Below are positions 8,032 to 20,440 of a stretch of DNA of 64,000 nucleotides, piece by piece. The notes below the pieces were generated by a model. It saw only the letters and a list, made by a program, of their open reading frames with translations. It did no database searches and was not told the DNA's origin. The stretch is from assembly GCA_934572535.1 (NCBI GenBank), contig CAKTLJ010000010.1, positions 5,979-69,978 on the forward strand, given 5' to 3'. The stretch is from an uncultured Eubacteriales bacterium (GTDB lineage: Bacteria > Bacillota > Clostridia > Oscillospirales > Oscillospiraceae). Position 1 is the first letter of the stretch, and each line of letters begins with the position of its first letter. The translations under genes and the position numbers were made by a program.

Positions 8032-8688
8032 TTATTCATTCGGCGTTTTGCAGAAGGCGGCGGCCACCACTTGGGCGGCGCCTGCCTGACGCAGGGTGCG
8101 GGCCGCTTCCTCCAGGGTGGCCCCGGTGGTGAGGATGTCGTCGATGACCAGCACCCGCTTTCCTGCCAGGAGGGTGGGGTCCGGCACGGCATAGACGCCT
8201 TTTACGTTCTTCCAGCGCTGGCTTGCCCCCTCGAGGGAGGACTGGGGTCTGTTGTTTTTGCGCTTTTCCAGAAGAGGGAGGGCCTGTTCTCCCAAAGCCT
8301 TGGCGGCAGCCTCGGCCAGGAGACGGGCCTGGTCGTAGCCCCGGGTCTTCAGGGTTTTCGGGGAGACGGGGACCCAGGTGATGAGGTCATAGGCCCCGGG
8401 AAGATAGAAGCGGATGGTCTTGGCCAGCATGGGTCCGTAGGCCTTGGCGTGCCCGGGCCGGTTTTGGAACTTAAAGCGCTTCACTTCCTCCCGCAGCACG
8501 CCCGTGTACCAGGCAGCGCAGGCGCAGCGGGCGAAGCTGGTGCCGGAGATCACGGCCTGGGGGCCTTCCAGCCAGAGGTCGGGCGGACACTTCGGGCAGG
8601 GGTCCTGGGAGGTCCGCTCCAGCAGCGCGCCGCAGAAGCTGCACTTGGGCGGAAAGAGAAGATCGAGAATGTGGTCCAAAAGAGCCAT
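8032..8688 (-). CDS. comF: ComF-family phosphoribosyltransferase-like protein
   Basis: 218 residues. The N-terminus has a zinc-finger-like pair (FPPKCSFCG and PCPKCPPDL), then VKRFKFQNRPGHAKAYG, the ComF hallmark WVPVSPKTLKTRGYDQARLLA, and a phosphoribosyltransferase PRPP loop VLVIDDILTTGATLEEAA near the C-terminus. ComF proteins take part in DNA uptake and recombination in competent bacteria, though the enzymatic substrate is unsettled. It is the last gene of the genome-maintenance operon, 12 bases after recD2, which fits a DNA-handling role. ATG 8688 is preceded by GGAGGTGGCCT. Confidence 0.88.
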   Translation of the reverse strand: MALLDHILDLLFPPKCSFCGALLERTSQDPCPKCPPDLWLEGPQAVISGTSFARCACAAWYTGVLREEVKRFKFQNRPGHAKAYGPMLAKTIRFYLPGAYDLITWVPVSPKTLKTRGYDQARLLAEAAAKALGEQALPLLEKRKNNRPQSSLEGASQRWKNVKGVYAVPDPTLLAGKRVLVIDDILTTGATLEEAARTLRQAGAAQVVAAAFCKTPNE

Positions 8689-8700
8689 AGGCCACCTCCG

Positions 8701-10917
8701 TTATCCTTTGGCCAGCCGGGCGCGGAGGCCGCTGTAGCGCCGCTGCTGGCGGTCGTTGGCGGCCATGCGGGCCACCACCTGATCGTCGCCCACGAGGATG
8801 AGCAACTCCTTGGCCCGGGTCATGGCGGTGTAGAGCACACCTCGGGTCAGCAGCATGGGGGCGGCGTCCACGGCGGAGAGGATGACCGCCCGGTACTCGC
8901 TGCCCTGGGCCTTGTGGACGGTGATGGCGTAGGCCGGTTCCAGTTGAGGTATCATGTCGGGGGTATATTCGGCCCGGTGGCCGTCAAAATCCACGGTGAC
9001 GATGCCGCTGTGGGCGTCGATGGCCTCCACGCGGCCGATGTCGCCGTTGAAGATGCCCATGCCCATGCCGCTGCCGTCGGTCGCCTCCCACATGACGTCG
9101 TAGTTGTTTTTCACCTGCATCACCCGGTCGCCCACCCGGTAGAGGGCGGGGCCATAGGCCTTTTCGGTCTTGCCGGGGGCCGGAGGATTCACCGCGGCCT
9201 GCAAGGCACGGTTCAGCGCGGTGGTCCCGGCGGTCCCCTTCCGGGTGGGAGAGAGGACCTGGATCTGGTCGGGGGAGATGCCCATGTTCTTGGGTAGCCG
9301 GGTCCGGCAGAGCTCCACGATGGTCTCCACGGCGGCCTCCGGGTTGAGCCGCCGCAGGAAGAAGAAGTCCCCGGCGGGGTCGTTGACCAGCTCCGGGCGA
9401 TCCCCCTGGTCCACGGCGCGCGCGCCCCGGATGATGGCCGAGGCAGCAGCCTGGCGGAAGATCTCGGTCAGCCGCAGGGTGGGCAGGCGCTGGGCGCGCA
9501 GCAGGTCGGAGAGCAGGTTGCCCGGTCCCACGGAGGGAAGCTGATGGGGGTCTCCCACCAGCACCAGGCGGCAGCCCCCGGGCAGGGCGGCCAGCAGGGC
9601 CTGCATGAGGACGACGTCCACCATGGAGGCCTCGTCGAGAATGACCGCGTCGGCCTCCAGGGGGTCCTGCTCGTTGTGGGCGAAGGCCAGCCCGCCGGTG
9701 GCGTTGTCGTATCTTGTTTCCAGAAGCCGGTGGATGGTGGAGGCCTCCGCCCCGCAGGTCTCCGACAGCCGCTTGGCGGCCCGGCCCGTGGGGGCGGTGA
9801 GGGCGGTGCGCAGATGCAGGTGGTCGAAGAGGGCCAGAATGCCCCGGAGCGAGGTGGTCTTACCGGTGCCGGGCCCGCCGGTGAGGAGCATGACCTGCTG
9901 GCAGGCGGCGGTCTTCACGGCCTCCACCTGGAGGGGGGCGTAGGTGATGCCCTGCTCCTTCTGGATGCGGTCGATGAGCTTGTCCAGATTTTCCGGGGGA
10001 GAGAGGGTTTCGTCCGCCATTTGCAGAAGCTGGTTGGCCACATAGGTCTCGCAGTGGTGGAGCTTGGCCAGGTAGCAGGCGTCCTGTCCGGCGATCTCCT
10101 CCCGGACGATCTTGCGCCGGTCGATGAGGCTGTCCAGGCAGGACTGCAAGTGTTCCGGCGGGGCGTCCAGCAGCCGTCCGGCGGAGACCAGCAGCTTGGC
10201 GTGGGGCAGGAACACGTGGCCGTTGTCCAGGTTGTGGGTGAGGGTGAAGAGGATGCCTGCTTCCAGCCGCAGGGGGTCGTCGGACGCGATGCCCACGTCC
10301 AGGGCCAGCTTATCCGCCGTGGGGAAGGGGACGAAGAGCGGCTCGCCCACGAGCAGGTAGGGGTCGGCCCGCACGACCGTCAGGGCCATCTCGCCGTATT
10401 GGCGGTAGAGGGGCATACCGATCTGCAAGGGCAGGTCGTGGGCGGAGAGAAAGTCCAGCAGCCGCCGCATGGCAAGCTGCATACACAGGGACTGGCGGAT
10501 GGTCTCCGCCCGCTTGGGGGAGATGCCCTTGATCTTGGTGAGCTTTTCCGGGTGATCCTCGATGACGGTGAGGGCGTCCTCCCCAAAGGCGTCCACCAGC
10601 CGCCGGGCGGTGGCCATGCCCACCCCCTTGATGGCCCCGGAGGCGAGGTATTCCAGCACGGCCTTTTCCCCCACGGGCATCCGCCGCTCCACGATCTCCG
10701 CCTTGAACTGTTCGCCGTATGTACTGTGACGGGTCCACTGGCCGTGGATGGACAGGCCCTCGCCGGGGCTGACCCCGGGCATGATGCCCACCACGGTGAT
10801 CTCGTCCCCGTCGGGGGCATCCAGGCGCAAGATGGTATAGCCGTTCTCCTCGTTGCGGTAGACCACCGCGGAGACGGTTCCTTCCAGAAAAATCAGTTCA
10901 GCGGGTGAAGCATCCAT
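8701..10917 (-). CDS. recD2: RecD2-type ATP-dependent 5'-3' DNA helicase
   Basis: 738 residues, the standard RecD2 size. The N-terminal part has the OB-like GTVSAVVYRNEENGYTIL and a helix-hairpin-helix region (AIKGVGMATARRLVD, IKGISPKRAETI). The C-terminal half is an SF1B motor: Walker A LTGGPGTGKTT (about residue 345), DEASMVD (about 425), VGDPHQLPSVGPG and a C-terminal TVHKAQGSEY (about 665). Stand-alone RecD2, without RecBC, acts in replication-fork and mismatch processing in Firmicutes. ATG 10917 with AAGGAAGG upstream is chosen; the open frame extends to 11268 but overlaps the next gene and lacks homology. Confidence 0.92.
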   Translation of the reverse strand: MDASPAELIFLEGTVSAVVYRNEENGYTILRLDAPDGDEITVVGIMPGVSPGEGLSIHGQWTRHSTYGEQFKAEIVERRMPVGEKAVLEYLASGAIKGVGMATARRLVDAFGEDALTVIEDHPEKLTKIKGISPKRAETIRQSLCMQLAMRRLLDFLSAHDLPLQIGMPLYRQYGEMALTVVRADPYLLVGEPLFVPFPTADKLALDVGIASDDPLRLEAGILFTLTHNLDNGHVFLPHAKLLVSAGRLLDAPPEHLQSCLDSLIDRRKIVREEIAGQDACYLAKLHHCETYVANQLLQMADETLSPPENLDKLIDRIQKEQGITYAPLQVEAVKTAACQQVMLLTGGPGTGKTTSLRGILALFDHLHLRTALTAPTGRAAKRLSETCGAEASTIHRLLETRYDNATGGLAFAHNEQDPLEADAVILDEASMVDVVLMQALLAALPGGCRLVLVGDPHQLPSVGPGNLLSDLLRAQRLPTLRLTEIFRQAAASAIIRGARAVDQGDRPELVNDPAGDFFFLRRLNPEAAVETIVELCRTRLPKNMGISPDQIQVLSPTRKGTAGTTALNRALQAAVNPPAPGKTEKAYGPALYRVGDRVMQVKNNYDVMWEATDGSGMGMGIFNGDIGRVEAIDAHSGIVTVDFDGHRAEYTPDMIPQLEPAYAITVHKAQGSEYRAVILSAVDAAPMLLTRGVLYTAMTRAKELLILVGDDQVVARMAANDRQQRRYSGLRARLAKG

Positions 10918-10943
10918 GTCGGTCCTTCCTTTGCGGGATGATA

Positions 10944-11303
10944 CTAGGGTTTGTCGGAAACGCTCTCGTCCAGGTTCAGGATGAGGGTCGCCTCCTCGGC
11001 GGGGCAGAAGAGGAGAGTAGGGTATTTTCGGGCCAGGGCCTGGACGGTCTCCAGCCCGGCGGGGGTCAGGCTGCCGTTGACCACCAGGATGGTGAAGCAG
11101 GAGAGCTTTTCCTCCCGCAGCCAGTGGAGATGGCGAAGGGTCTGCTCCAGCCCTTCGCCGTCGCCCACCGCCGGGACCACCGCGAAGACGGGGACCGCCC
11201 CCTGCTGGCAGGGAGAGACCAGACGGGAGAACGCCGCCCGGCCCAGACGCAGCAGGAGGGCCGCGCACAGGAGGGAGAGAAGAAATTCAAGGGTCAGCGT
11301 CAT
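10944..11303 (-). CDS. Small membrane-anchored protein of unknown function
   Basis: 119 residues starting at ATG 11303, supported by GGAGGTGG 5 bases upstream. Residues 1-25 (MTLTLEFLLSLLCAALLLRL) form one membrane anchor; the rest, with VFAVVPAVGDGEGLEQTLRHL and FTILVVNGSLTPAG, looks like a small alpha/beta domain vaguely reminiscent of the first strands of GT-A glycosyltransferases, but it has no DxD motif and is too short. It sits between uvrA (48-base gap) and recD2 (26-base gap) in the same operon. I do not recognise a function; conservation of its place in relatives would show whether it belongs with the repair genes. Confidence 0.7.
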   Translation of the reverse strand: MTLTLEFLLSLLCAALLLRLGRAAFSRLVSPCQQGAVPVFAVVPAVGDGEGLEQTLRHLHWLREEKLSCFTILVVNGSLTPAGLETVQALARKYPTLLFCPAEEATLILNLDESVSDKP

Positions 11304-11350
11304 GCGACCACCTCCAGCCCATTCTATGAGGCAGGCGGAGGAGGGGTTCC

Positions 11351-14176
<2,826 letters not shown>

Positions 14177-14204
14177 AGTAATTGTGCTCCAAACGGGTAT
14201 CAGA

Positions 14205-14696
14205 TCATCCGGCCACCAGATCGGCGACCCGGCCGCCCACCAGGGCGATGAGATCGTCGGGCTTTACCTCTACCTGATGGCCCACCTTTCCGGCGGAGCA
14301 CACCATGGTATCCACCAGGATGACCTCTTCGGCGAAGAAGGTGGGGAAGGACTTGCTCATGCCCACCGGGGAGCAGCCTCCGTGGACATAGCCTGTCAGG
14401 GGAAGCAGCTTTTTCTGCGGCAGCATGGCGATGGACTTTACCCCGGCGGCCTTTGCGGCCTTTTTCAGGTCCAGGGTCTCGGCCACGGGGATCACATATA
14501 CGAAGTGTTCCCCCTTGGGGCCTTCGGCAACCAGGGTCTTGAAGACCTGCTCCACCGGCTTGCCCAAAAGGCGGGCGGCGGTGACCCCGTCGGGGATCTC
14601 CCCCTTGGGCAGGTCCAGCTCGTAGTGGGTGCAGGGGATGTTGGCCCCCTCCAGCAGACGGATGACGTTGGTTTTTTCTTCTTTTGCTTTTGCCAT
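14205..14696 (-). CDS. ybaK: Cys-tRNA(Pro)/aminoacyl-tRNA deacylase YbaK
   Basis: 163 residues of the YbaK/EbsC fold. Visible features: [19 protein letters not shown] at the N-terminus, the conserved Lys in VFKTLVAEG, and [14 protein letters not shown], which matches the substrate-cleft GGCSPxG of YbaK proteins. The enzyme removes Cys mischarged on tRNA-Pro. A ribosome site GAGGTAA overlaps the stop codon of the upstream transporter gene (stop at 14701), so the two are translationally coupled. A second, more divergent YbaK-fold protein is at 44155-44637. Placement between uvrB and uvrA looks incidental. Confidence 0.88.
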   Translation of the reverse strand: MAKAKEEKTNVIRLLEGANIPCTHYELDLPKGEIPDGVTAARLLGKPVEQVFKTLVAEGPKGEHFVYVIPVAETLDLKKAAKAAGVKSIAMLPQKKLLPLTGYVHGGCSPVGMSKSFPTFFAEEVILVDTMVCSAGKVGHQVEVKPDDLIALVGGRVADLVAG

Positions 14697-14700
14697 GGTG

Positions 14701-15600
14701 TTACCTCAAAATGTAGACGGAGATCAGGATACAGACCAGCCCCAGGATGACGCCCAGGTTCATGGGCTCGCCGAAGGCCAGGATGCCCACGAGGGAGGCC
14801 ACCACCGGCTCCACGCTGGCCAGGATGGAGGCCTTGCCGCTGTCTCCCAGGTCGTTCAGACCCTTGGTGTAGAGCAGGTAGGGCAGGACGGTGGCGAAAA
14901 ACATGAGGCCCAGGCAGAAGAGAAGGGCCTTGGGGGAGTTCGCGATGGCGGCCATGTCCCGCTGGTCCAGGAAGAACAGGGAGCCGAGCCCGGCCACCAG
15001 GAAGGTGTAGAAGGTGACGGTGAAGGGCTGGTAATGCTGGAGGGCGAACCGGCCGAAGATGGAATAGGTGGCGTAGAAAAAGCCGCTCCCAAGGCCCAAG
15101 ATCAGGCCGGTGAGGGAGACGTCCAGGCCGCCGCTCCAGATGCCGGTGACAAAGGAGCAGCCCAGGAAGGCGATGACCAGGGCGGCCAGCTTCTTTTTGG
15201 TGAGCTTCTCCTTGAAGAAGAGGGCGGAGAGGATGACCACGAAGGTGGGGGCGGTGTAGAGCAGGATCGCGGCCACCGCCAGGGAGGAGGCCTCCTGGCT
15301 CTTAAAATAGCACAGGGTAAAGAAGAGGATACTCACGATACCGGTGGCCAGAAAGATGGGAAGGTGACGCAGCCGGATGCGGAAGACGCTGCGGTCCATG
15401 AGAAGAAAGAGGATGGCCAGCAGGGCGCAAGCACCCAGGTTGCGGATCAGAACGACGGAGGGCGCAGCGATATGCAGGGCGGAGAGGTTCCGGTTGAAGA
15501 AGCCGATGCAGCCCCACAGGGAGCCGGCCGCCATGATGCGGGCCATGGCCAGGCGGGCGCTCTTCTGGGAAGAGGGGGTGGTTTGCTTGGGTTCGCGCAT
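14701..15600 (-). CDS. EamA-family (DMT) transporter
   Basis: 299 residues with ten predicted membrane spans arranged as two EamA repeats: GSLWGCIGFFNRN begins the first and GLGSGFFYATYSIFGR the second, ending LGVILGLVCILISVYIL. Members of the drug/metabolite transporter superfamily export amino acids or other small metabolites; the substrate cannot be assigned. It lies 24 bases after uvrB and 4 bases before ybaK in the long minus-strand operon. A second EamA protein at 62216-63148 is a different, AT-richer gene. Confidence 0.86.
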   Translation of the reverse strand: MREPKQTTPSSQKSARLAMARIMAAGSLWGCIGFFNRNLSALHIAAPSVVLIRNLGACALLAILFLLMDRSVFRIRLRHLPIFLATGIVSILFFTLCYFKSQEASSLAVAAILLYTAPTFVVILSALFFKEKLTKKKLAALVIAFLGCSFVTGIWSGGLDVSLTGLILGLGSGFFYATYSIFGRFALQHYQPFTVTFYTFLVAGLGSLFFLDQRDMAAIANSPKALLFCLGLMFFATVLPYLLYTKGLNDLGDSGKASILASVEPVVASLVGILAFGEPMNLGVILGLVCILISVYILR

Positions 15601-15624
15601 AGGAAATGCCTCCTTTTCGTGGGG

Positions 15625-17601
15625 TCAGTCTTTGGACTCTTTTCCGCGCAGCTCGATGATCTGGTCGCGGAGAAGCGCCGCGTATTCGAATTCCAGGCGG
15701 CGGCTGGCCTCCTTCATCTCCTGCTCCAGCTTGGCGATGAGGTCGGCCTTTTCCCTCTCGGACAGGGCCTTGCTGCCCTTGCCCTTCTTGCCGCCGTCGG
15801 GGGTGTGGGAGATCTCGATCAGGTCCCGGACGGACTTCACGATGGTCTTGGGGACGATGCCGTGGGCCTCGTTGTAGGCCGTCTGGATCTCCCGCCGCCG
15901 CTGGGTCTCCGTCATGGCAGCGGACATGGAGGGGGTGATGGTATCGGCGTAGAGGATCACCAGTCCCTCGGCGTTCCGGGCCGCCCGGCCTATGGTCTGG
16001 ATGAGGGAGGTCTCGGAGCGGAGGAAGCCCTCCTTGTCGGCGTCCAGAATGGCCACCAGGGAGACTTCGGGGATATCCAGGCCCTCCCGCAGAAGGTTGA
16101 TGCCCACCAGCACATCGAAGTTACCCAGGCGCAGGTCCCGGATGATCTCCATGCGCTCGATGGTGTCGATGTCGTGGTGCATATAGCGCACCCGGATACC
16201 GGCTTCCTGGAGGTAGTTGGTCAGATCCTCGGCCATTTTCTTGGTGAGGGTGGTGACCAGCACCCGCTCCTGCTTGGCCGCGCGGAGGTTGATCTCTCCG
16301 ATGAGGTCGTCGATCTGCCCCTCCACGGGGCGGACCTGTACCACCGGGTCCAGCAGGCCCGTGGGGCGGATGACCTGCTCGGCGATCTGGCCCGAGCGGG
16401 TCTTCTCATACTGGCCCGGGGTGGCCGAGACGTAGATCACCTGGTTGAGCCGCTGGGAGAACTCCTCGAAGTTCAGCGGGCGGTTGTCAAAGGCACAGGG
16501 CAGGCGGAAGCCGTAATCCACCAGAGTGGTCTTCCGCGCCCGGTCCCCGGCGTACATGGCCCGGACCTGGGGGAGGGTCACGTGGCTCTCGTCGATGAAC
16601 AGGAGGAAATCTTTGGGGAAGTAGTCCAGCAGGGTCATGGGAGGCGACCCGGCGGGACGGCCGGCGATGACCCGGCTGTAGTTCTCGATCCCCGAGCAAT
16701 AGCCCAGCTCCTGCATCATTTCAATGTCATATAGGGTCCGCTGGGAGATTCGCTGGGCCTCCAGAAGCTGGTCGTTGGCCTTGAAAAAGGCCACGCGCTC
16801 CTCCATTTCCCGATAGATCTCCTGGATGGCGGCGGCCATTTTTTCCTTCGAGGCCACATAGTGGGAGGCGGGATAGATGGCCACGTGGTCCACCACCCGG
16901 GTGGGGGTGCCGGTGACCACGTTGATCTCGCTGATGCGGTCGATCTCGTCTCCAAAGAATTCCACCCGGATGGCGTGGTCCTTGGCGTAGACGGGGAAGA
17001 TCTCCACGGTGTCCCCCCGGACCCGGAAGTTGTTCCGGTCGAAGGCCACGTCGTTGCGCTCATAGCGGATCTCGGTGAGCTTGTTCAGCAGCTCCTCGAT
17101 GGGCTTCTCCTGGCCGGTGCGCAGGGAGATGACCATGTTGGCGTAGTCAATGGGGTCGCCCAGACCGTAGATGCAGGAGACCGAGGCCACCACGATGACG
17201 TCCCGCCGCTCGAAGAGGGCGGAGGTGGCCGAGTGGCGCAGCCGCTCGATCTCGTCGTTGATGGCGCTGTCCTTCTCGATGAAGGTGTCGGTGTGGGGGA
17301 TGTAGGCCTCGGGCTGGTAGTAGTCATAGTAGGAGACAAAGTATTCCACGGCGTTGTTGGGGAAAAACTCCTTGAACTCCGAGCAGAGCTGGGCGGCGAG
17401 GGTCTTGTTGTGGGCCAGGACCAGGGTGGGCCGCTGGACCCGCTCGATGACCTTGGCCATGGTGAAGGTCTTGCCCGAGCCGGTCACGCCCAGCAGGGTC
17501 TGCTCGTCCAGGCCCAGCTCGAGCCCGCGCGCCAGGGCGTCAATGGCCTGCGGCTGGTCGCCGGAGGGGAGATAGTCGCTGATCACTTCAAATTTCGGCA
17601 T
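15625..17601 (-). CDS. uvrB: Excinuclease ABC subunit B
   Basis: 658 residues. Walker [13 protein letters not shown] near residue 40, the damage-probing beta-hairpin [25 protein letters not shown] (motif II), helicase motif [11 protein letters not shown], and a C-terminal UVR motif ([16 protein letters not shown]) that contacts UvrC. UvrB verifies the lesion delivered by UvrA. ATG 17601 has AAAGGAGG 4 bases upstream; the open frame extends 8 codons further without support. It is second in the operon, 16 bases after radC. Confidence 0.97.
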   Translation of the reverse strand: MPKFEVISDYLPSGDQPQAIDALARGLELGLDEQTLLGVTGSGKTFTMAKVIERVQRPTLVLAHNKTLAAQLCSEFKEFFPNNAVEYFVSYYDYYQPEAYIPHTDTFIEKDSAINDEIERLRHSATSALFERRDVIVVASVSCIYGLGDPIDYANMVISLRTGQEKPIEELLNKLTEIRYERNDVAFDRNNFRVRGDTVEIFPVYAKDHAIRVEFFGDEIDRISEINVVTGTPTRVVDHVAIYPASHYVASKEKMAAAIQEIYREMEERVAFFKANDQLLEAQRISQRTLYDIEMMQELGYCSGIENYSRVIAGRPAGSPPMTLLDYFPKDFLLFIDESHVTLPQVRAMYAGDRARKTTLVDYGFRLPCAFDNRPLNFEEFSQRLNQVIYVSATPGQYEKTRSGQIAEQVIRPTGLLDPVVQVRPVEGQIDDLIGEINLRAAKQERVLVTTLTKKMAEDLTNYLQEAGIRVRYMHHDIDTIERMEIIRDLRLGNFDVLVGINLLREGLDIPEVSLVAILDADKEGFLRSETSLIQTIGRAARNAEGLVILYADTITPSMSAAMTETQRRREIQTAYNEAHGIVPKTIVKSVRDLIEISHTPDGGKKGKGSKALSEREKADLIAKLEQEMKEASRRLEFEYAALLRDQIIELRGKESKD

Positions 17602-17617
17602 AGGGCCTCCTTTGGGC

Positions 17618-18301
17618 TCAGACAAAGCCCTGGAAATAACCGCTGTCCCGCATGGAGACCATGTCGTCGTCCGTCATGATAACGTGGTCGTAGAGGTGGA
17701 TATTGACGCTTTGCAGGACCTTGCGGAGGTAGCGGGTGGTGGAAATGTCTGCGTCAGAGGGGGTGGCCACGCCGCTGGTGTGGTTGTGGGCCAGGACCAC
17801 GGCGGTGGCGTTAAAGGAGAGGGCGACCGAGGCGATCTGCCGAGGGGCGATGTCGGTGTCGTTGGGGCCGCCCTCGCTGAGCTTGCGAATGCCCAGAAGC
17901 TTGAGCTTGCCGTCGAAGCAGGCCAGGTAGGACATTTCGTTCCGGGCGCTGAAGAAGTGGGGAGAGAAGAGCTCCCGCAGGTCGGCGCTGCTCCGGATGA
18001 TGACGTCTGCGCTGGTGCGGGAGGCCAGGTATCTGGCGGCCAGGGCGGGGACCAGCTTTAGGAGGATGGCGGTGTTTTCGCCCACGCCGGGCAGGGCCAT
18101 GAGGTCCTTGGGGTCGGCGTCCAGGACTCCGGCCAGGGAGCCGAAGGTGTCCAGCAGAGCATGGGCGGTGGGGTTCACATCGCCCTGCATCCGGGAGTAG
18201 AACAACAGCAGCTCCAGGGCGCGGGGATCGGAGAAGGATTCCAGCCCGCCTTGCAGGAATTCCTGTTTCATGCGGCTGCGGTGGCCGTCGTGAATGCCCA
18301 T
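17618..18301 (-). CDS. radC: RadC/JAB-domain DNA repair-like protein
   Basis: 227 residues. The N-terminal helix-hairpin-helix-like [12 protein letters not shown] is followed by the JAB/MPN metalloprotease-fold domain with VLAHNHTSG and a downstream SDAD, giving the HxH...SxxD metal signature. RadC proteins are widespread, but the proposed repair role has been questioned in E. coli and the biochemical activity is undefined. It is the promoter-proximal gene of the run that continues through uvrB, uvrA, recD2 and comF, which supports a DNA-related role by context. Confidence 0.88.
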   Translation of the reverse strand: MGIHDGHRSRMKQEFLQGGLESFSDPRALELLLFYSRMQGDVNPTAHALLDTFGSLAGVLDADPKDLMALPGVGENTAILLKLVPALAARYLASRTSADVIIRSSADLRELFSPHFFSARNEMSYLACFDGKLKLLGIRKLSEGGPNDTDIAPRQIASVALSFNATAVVLAHNHTSGVATPSDADISTTRYLRKVLQSVNIHLYDHVIMTDDDMVSMRDSGYFQGFV

Positions 18302-18334
18302 AACCTCTCTCCTTTGTCTGTGTCAGTATTCTCT

Positions 18335-18363
18335 ATCATACCGTGTTTTTTTCTCTTTCACAA
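18335..18363 (-). promoter_or_regulatory. Promoter of the radC-uvrB-uvrA-recD2-comF operon
   Basis: Minus strand TTGTGA (18363-18358), 17-base spacer, TATGAT (18340-18335), about 34 bases before the radC ATG. No LexA-like box was recognised beside it. Confidence 0.6.
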
Positions 18364-18404
18364 GAGCCAGATGGGATCCGAGCCGCAAATTCGGGAGAAA
18401 GACG

Positions 18405-18433
18405 CTGACAAAGAGTCCCGTTTATGGTACAAT
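18405..18433 (+). promoter_or_regulatory. Promoter for trmB
   Basis: CTGACA (18405-18410), 17-base spacer, TACAAT (18428-18433). Transcription would start near 18440, downstream of the longest open-frame ATG (18424), which supports the later start at 18511. Confidence 0.6.
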
Positions 18434-18510
18434 GGACCGAAATTGGAACAGGCAAGCTGCCGCCGGGCAGCTCGACTGGTTTCAGAGAAGACCGAGGAGG
18501 AAATACCGCC

Positions 18511-19200
18511 ATGCGCATGAGAAGAAAGAAGAATTTGGGTCCCCGGATGGAGGCCTGCGCGGCCTGGCAGATCAAGGCCCCCAAGGACCTCCGGGGAAAC
18601 TGGCGCTCCCTGATGCCCGGGGCCAAAGAACTCCGCCTGGAGCTGGGCTGCGGCAAGGGCCGCTTCACCTGCCAGACGGCGGCCGCCAACCCCGAGATCC
18701 TCTTCGTGGCGGTGGAGCGGGTCCCGGACGCCATGGTCATGGCCATGGAAAAGGCCCGGGACATGGGCCTGACCAACGTGTTCTATGTGGATGCCGACGC
18801 GGCGCTGCTGCCGGAGTTTTTCGCGCCGGAAGAGGTGGACCTCATCTACATCAACTTCTGCGATCCCTGGCCGCCCAAGCGCCACGCCAAGCGCCGCCTG
18901 ACCCACCGGGACTTCCTGCTCCGCTACCGGGAGGTGCTGAAGGAGAAGGGCCAGATCCACTTCAAGACCGACAATGCCCCCCTGTTCGAGTTTTCCGTCC
19001 TGGAGTTCCCGGCGGCGGGCTACGACTTGGAGGAGGTCACCCGGGACCTCCACGGCAATGGGATCTGCGGCATTATGACCGATTACGAGGAGAAGTTCCA
19101 CAACCTGGGCACCCGCATCAACCGCTGCGTGGGCATCAAGGGAGCCCTCCCGCCCCAGCCGGAAGAGAAAGACGGACCCGAGAGGCCCGCCGAAGCATAA
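18511..19200 (+). CDS. trmB: tRNA (guanine-N7-)-methyltransferase
   Basis: 229 residues beginning MRMRRKKNLGPRME, the usual TrmB start. The SAM-binding loop LRLELGCGKGRFTC and the catalytic block YINFCDPWPPKRHAKRR followed by HFKTDN are clear. The enzyme makes m7G46 in the tRNA variable loop. GGAGG lies about 11 bases before ATG 18511, and the mapped promoter excludes the upstream ATG. It is monocistronic and ends at a strong hairpin shared with the converging TPM gene. Confidence 0.93.
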   Translation: MRMRRKKNLGPRMEACAAWQIKAPKDLRGNWRSLMPGAKELRLELGCGKGRFTCQTAAANPEILFVAVERVPDAMVMAMEKARDMGLTNVFYVDADAALLPEFFAPEEVDLIYINFCDPWPPKRHAKRRLTHRDFLLRYREVLKEKGQIHFKTDNAPLFEFSVLEFPAAGYDLEEVTRDLHGNGICGIMTDYEEKFHNLGTRINRCVGIKGALPPQPEEKDGPERPAEA

Positions 19201-19230
19201 CAGAACAGCAACGTCGAGGATATGAAGCTC

Positions 19231-19272
19231 AATTCCCCCTCCGTATGGTTCAGTGCATACGGAGGGGGAATT
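19231..19272. terminator. Bidirectional terminator between trmB and the TPM gene
   Basis: AATTCCCCCTCCGTATG and CATACGGAGGGGGAATT pair perfectly over 17 bp with an 8-base loop. Confidence 0.85.
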
Positions 19273-19312
19273 GGTTTATGGATCTCATTTTATCGGTGCA
19301 GGGGAGTGGGGA

Positions 19313-20407
19313 TCAGAACCGCCGGATGAAGTGGCGGAGGGAGTCCAGGACCTGCCAGAACAGACCCAGCAGGTTGTTCCACAGCTGCCACAGCTGGCCC
19401 ATGAGACCAGCGGGGGGCGGGGTGGGGTTTCCATTCATGTTGGGACCAGGCTGGGGACCAAAGGGGCCGGGCTCGTTGGGGTCGGTGCTGTAGCCTGGCC
19501 CGCGCTGATAGCGGTCCTGGTCCCACGAGGCGTCGGAGGGATCGTCGTCCTCAAAGTCGTCATCGTCCTCCTCGGTGAACTCCTCCATTCTCGCCTCGTA
19601 CCAGCTGGAGCCGACACGGTGCCAGAACAGGAAGGGGTGGAAGAGGGGGGCGGAGGAGACGCCGGGGGGATACTTGGCAACGTGCTTTTCAAAGCGGACC
19701 CGGTCCACGATGTTCAGGACGACCAGCAGCAGGATGATCCACCACAGGTTGGCCAGCAGGTTCAGCAGGATGCCGCTGAGCAGGGCGCCGATGGTGATGG
19801 ACTGGATCTTGCCGTTGCTGTGGAAGAAGGAGGGTTCGGGGGATTCGTCCGCGGGAAGGGTGTCCTTATACCAGCCCTGTAGGTCGTCAAACAGCTCCAG
19901 AATGCACTTATCGCTCTGCCCCTCCTCCCAGAAGGAATCGGAGAGATCCCGGCGGAAGAGATTGGGCAAGTCCTGGTTGGTCTTCACGTAGGAGGCCATG
20001 TCCTCGCCGTAGAACACATACCAGTCCTGGGTGTCGGAGTCCAGCAGCAGAAGGAGATTGCGATTGCCCAGCTCCATGCGGTTGGCCACGTTTTCGGCAT
20101 AGGCCTGGATGCTCATGCCGTTGAGATGGTTCACGGTCCGCACCGCCACCAAACTGTGGTAGGTGTTGTCCAGGACCAGGTTTTTCCGGGCCAGACTGTC
20201 GATGGTGTTCAGGGTAAAGAGGCCTGCGTCATCCTCGATCCAGTTCAGATAGTAGTTGAGGTTGCTCTCCCCGGCGGCGCGTTCCGCGCCGCTGGTCTCC
20301 GGGACGGCGTCTACTACGTAGACCCGGGTGTATCCCCACACGCAGCACAGGGCCACGATGAGGAGGGTGAGGGTGATGGCAACCGATGTCTTTTTGAAAA
20401 ATTTCAT
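19313..20407 (-). CDS. TPM-domain membrane protein
   Basis: 364 residues. One N-terminal membrane segment (VAITLTLLIVALCCVWGY) is followed by an extracytoplasmic TPM-like region (about 60-190; DTQDWYVFYGEDM is typical of this family), then a long hydrophobic stretch near 210-240, an acidic patch (EEDDDDFEDDDPSD), a Pro/Gly-rich linker and a Trp-rich C-terminus. TPM proteins are membrane-associated and linked to photosystem repair in plants, but their role in Clostridia is open. It is the last gene of the xpaC-telA-TPM operon. ATG 20407 has GGAGG 5 bases upstream. Confidence 0.72.
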   Translation of the reverse strand: MKFFKKTSVAITLTLLIVALCCVWGYTRVYVVDAVPETSGAERAAGESNLNYYLNWIEDDAGLFTLNTIDSLARKNLVLDNTYHSLVAVRTVNHLNGMSIQAYAENVANRMELGNRNLLLLLDSDTQDWYVFYGEDMASYVKTNQDLPNLFRRDLSDSFWEEGQSDKCILELFDDLQGWYKDTLPADESPEPSFFHSNGKIQSITIGALLSGILLNLLANLWWIILLLVVLNIVDRVRFEKHVAKYPPGVSSAPLFHPFLFWHRVGSSWYEARMEEFTEEDDDDFEDDDPSDASWDQDRYQRGPGYSTDPNEPGPFGPQPGPNMNGNPTPPPAGLMGQLWQLWNNLLGLFWQVLDSLRHFIRRF

Positions 20408-20440
20408 AGGAACCTCCAAGGGGCTGGTGGGGTCGGCGGA

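Noticed and set aside
18424..18510. N-terminal extension of TrmB
   Set aside because: The promoter at 18405-18433 places the transcript start after this ATG, and the family normally begins at the MRMRRKK segment.
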